The notes beneath the pieces were generated by a model, which made no database searches, was not told the DNA's origin, and saw nothing but the letters and a program-made list of their open reading frames with translations. This document shows, piece by piece, positions 4,485-5,825 of a DNA stretch of 5,825 nucleotides (position 1 is its first letter; each line of letters begins with the position of its first letter). Source of the DNA: an uncultured Pseudomonadota bacterium (GTDB lineage Bacteria > Myxococcota > UBA796); assembly GCA_913040875.1 (NCBI GenBank), contig CAJWHX010000241.1, forward strand, positions 1 through 5,825. Reading direction: 5' to 3'. The position numbers and the translations under genes are program-made.

Positions 4485-5825
4485 ATGACACGTTTCCTAC
4501 TTCCGTTTTTGGTGCTTGGCTGTTCGAATGAAGACCCGGACACTGCATCAAAAGATATGCAAAATCAAAATGTCAATGTTAATGATACAGAGCAGGCGTG
4601 GGCAAATGAGTATCTTCAGTCTATGAATGAACTCGTTGCAAACGAAGGCGTGTACACCGATATCAATCGTATTGAGAAACAGGTGCTAGAGCTAGAGCAA
4701 TCATTTTTCTTATCTTTTGAAAGATTGTTGCAAGTAGACGAAGTTCCATCGTCCGACGCAATTTCTGCATTTTTGTCAGGATCGATTGGTCAATCCAACA
4801 TGCAATGGTCGGCAATTCCACAAAATGTCACTGGTCTCGAAGATTTAGGCGAAGGCATTTACAAAGGCGCTATTCAAGTTGCTGTGGGTTCAGAAGAAAG
4901 TTCTTTCGGAGAATTCCTCCAGGCGTTCCAACAGGTAGACGCTTTCCAATGGGACATCTTTGACGCCGAGTTGAGTCCAGATCAGAAGGAACTCCTTCTC
5001 TCTGTTCGTGTAGATTTCCGTGGGCAGTTGAAAGACGGAGATGCGTTTAAACGTTTGAATGACCGAGCCGTTTTGAAGATGACATTTGGCGCAGTAGACA
5101 ACGGATGGTCTTTGAGTACTGTTGATACGGTATCGTCAGAACGTCTTATGTCCACGCGCACACCAACATTTGTCAACTCAACAGACAAGTGGAAGTTGAA
5201 TGAACTTCCTGTGACTGATCGTCAAGAGGCCATCCGTCGAGGTGGATATGCTCTCGTCGTTTCAGATTTGGATGGTGATGGTCTCAAAGATATGATCGTA
5301 GGACACCACGGTCCTGTTCAAATCTTAAAGAACACCGGTTCAACATTCGTAGATGTGACAAAAGAATATGGAATCCTTGAAGAAGGTTCTGTGAAGTCAG
5401 CTGCAGTGGATGACTTGGACAACGATGGCGATAAAGACATCGTGTTCTTGCGCTTCGTAGAGCAAGGTCAAGATCAGTTGGGAGACTTCGTAGCCTATGA
5501 AAATATTGGAACCGAAGGCAAGGCAGAGTTCAAGCGTCACTTGAATCTTCTTCCAAGAGATCGCAAGTACGATCGTGCTATGCCTCTCACGTTGTCAGAT
5601 TTCAACGGCGATGGCAACACCGATATCTACATTGGTTTCCCTGGCATTCGTGACTTCACCAGTGGTATTTCCAACCGTGAAAGAACAGATGGTCAAGCCT
5701 CCCAAGGAATGTGGTTAAACAAAGGAAATTGGACCTTTGAAGAAAAGAAAGATGGTGTTGTACAAGACAACTCAGTATATGCTCACTCTGCTTTAGCATC
5801 TGATTTGGATGGTGACGGCCAAGTA
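4485..5825 (+). CDS. VCBS/FG-GAP-repeat lipoprotein, 3' end cut by the window
   Basis: The frame stays open for 447 codons to the window edge. The N-terminus MTRFLLPFLVLGC is a short lipoprotein signal with Cys13 lipidated and Ser14 next to it, suggesting the outer membrane. An Asn/Asp-rich linker follows, then a helical part (about 38-85), then a beta-rich part (about 157-222, with VRVDFRGQL and AVDNGWSLSTVDT) that resembles an NTF2-like fold, which is inference. From residue 255 come VCBS/FG-GAP repeats, each with a calcium-loop motif: DLDGDGLKD (261), DLDNDGDKD (310), DFNGDGNTD (372) and DLDGDGQV (440, cut off). Such repeats build a beta-propeller that usually binds Ca2+ and mediates adhesion or ligand binding. 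Related CRTAC1-type proteins end in an ASPIC/UnbV domain, but the C-terminus is outside the window. The gene is divergent from the SGNH hydrolase, with 221 bases between starts. Confidence 0.92.
   Translation, partial: MTRFLLPFLVLGCSNEDPDTASKDMQNQNVNVNDTEQAWANEYLQSMNELVANEGVYTDINRIEKQVLELEQSFFLSFERLLQVDEVPSSDAISAFLSGSIGQSNMQWSAIPQNVTGLEDLGEGIYKGAIQVAVGSEESSFGEFLQAFQQVDAFQWDIFDAELSPDQKELLLSVRVDFRGQLKDGDAFKRLNDRAVLKMTFGAVDNGWSLSTVDTVSSERLMSTRTPTFVNSTDKWKLNELPVTDRQEAIRRGGYALVVSDLDGDGLKDMIVGHHGPVQILKNTGSTFVDVTKEYGILEEGSVKSAAVDDLDNDGDKDIVFLRFVEQGQDQLGDFVAYENIGTEGKAEFKRHLNLLPRDRKYDRAMPLTLSDFNGDGNTDIYIGFPGIRDFTSGISNRERTDGQASQGMWLNKGNWTFEEKKDGVVQDNSVYAHSALASDLDGDGQV

Overview
The window looks like part of the chromosome of a Gram-negative (diderm) bacterium of moderate GC. 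It encodes two lipoproteins, a predicted outer-membrane beta-barrel with a C-terminal phenylalanine, a membrane-anchored SGNH hydrolase and a VCBS/FG-GAP-repeat lipoprotein. This mix, with very short lipoprotein signals, is typical of Myxococcota and related former deltaproteobacteria. That placement is inference from style, not from any marker gene.

Layout from left to right: a cysteine-rich lipoprotein of unknown function on the minus strand (24-650); a short divergent intergenic region; a small predicted outer-membrane beta-barrel on the plus strand (806-1528); a 420-base gap with no intact gene; an unrecognised soluble 384-residue protein on the plus strand (1949-3103) with its own sigma70-like promoter; a convergent SGNH/GDSL-type hydrolase on the minus strand (4263-3145); and, divergent from it, a large VCBS/FG-GAP-repeat lipoprotein (from 4485) that runs off the right edge. 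No RNA gene, CRISPR array, transposase or clear terminator was seen.

The most informative observation is in the gap at 1529-1948. Its minus strand holds a degraded copy of the C-terminal end of the SGNH hydrolase encoded 1.7 kb away. The copy keeps an exact 19-residue match around the catalytic DxxH block, but has an in-frame TAA, an 8-base deletion between short direct repeats, and a broken end 9 bases after the neighbouring gene's stop. Most differences in the best-conserved block are synonymous, so this was once a second working hydrolase paralogue that diverged under selection before it died. The locus therefore once held two SGNH hydrolases in the same orientation, now separated by the unknown 384-residue gene.

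Four of the five genes encode envelope proteins (two lipoproteins, a barrel and a periplasm-facing hydrolase), so the region looks like a collection of envelope genes each under its own control. Neighbours are divergent or convergent, or co-oriented but widely separated, so no operon is evident. A joint pathway cannot be claimed.
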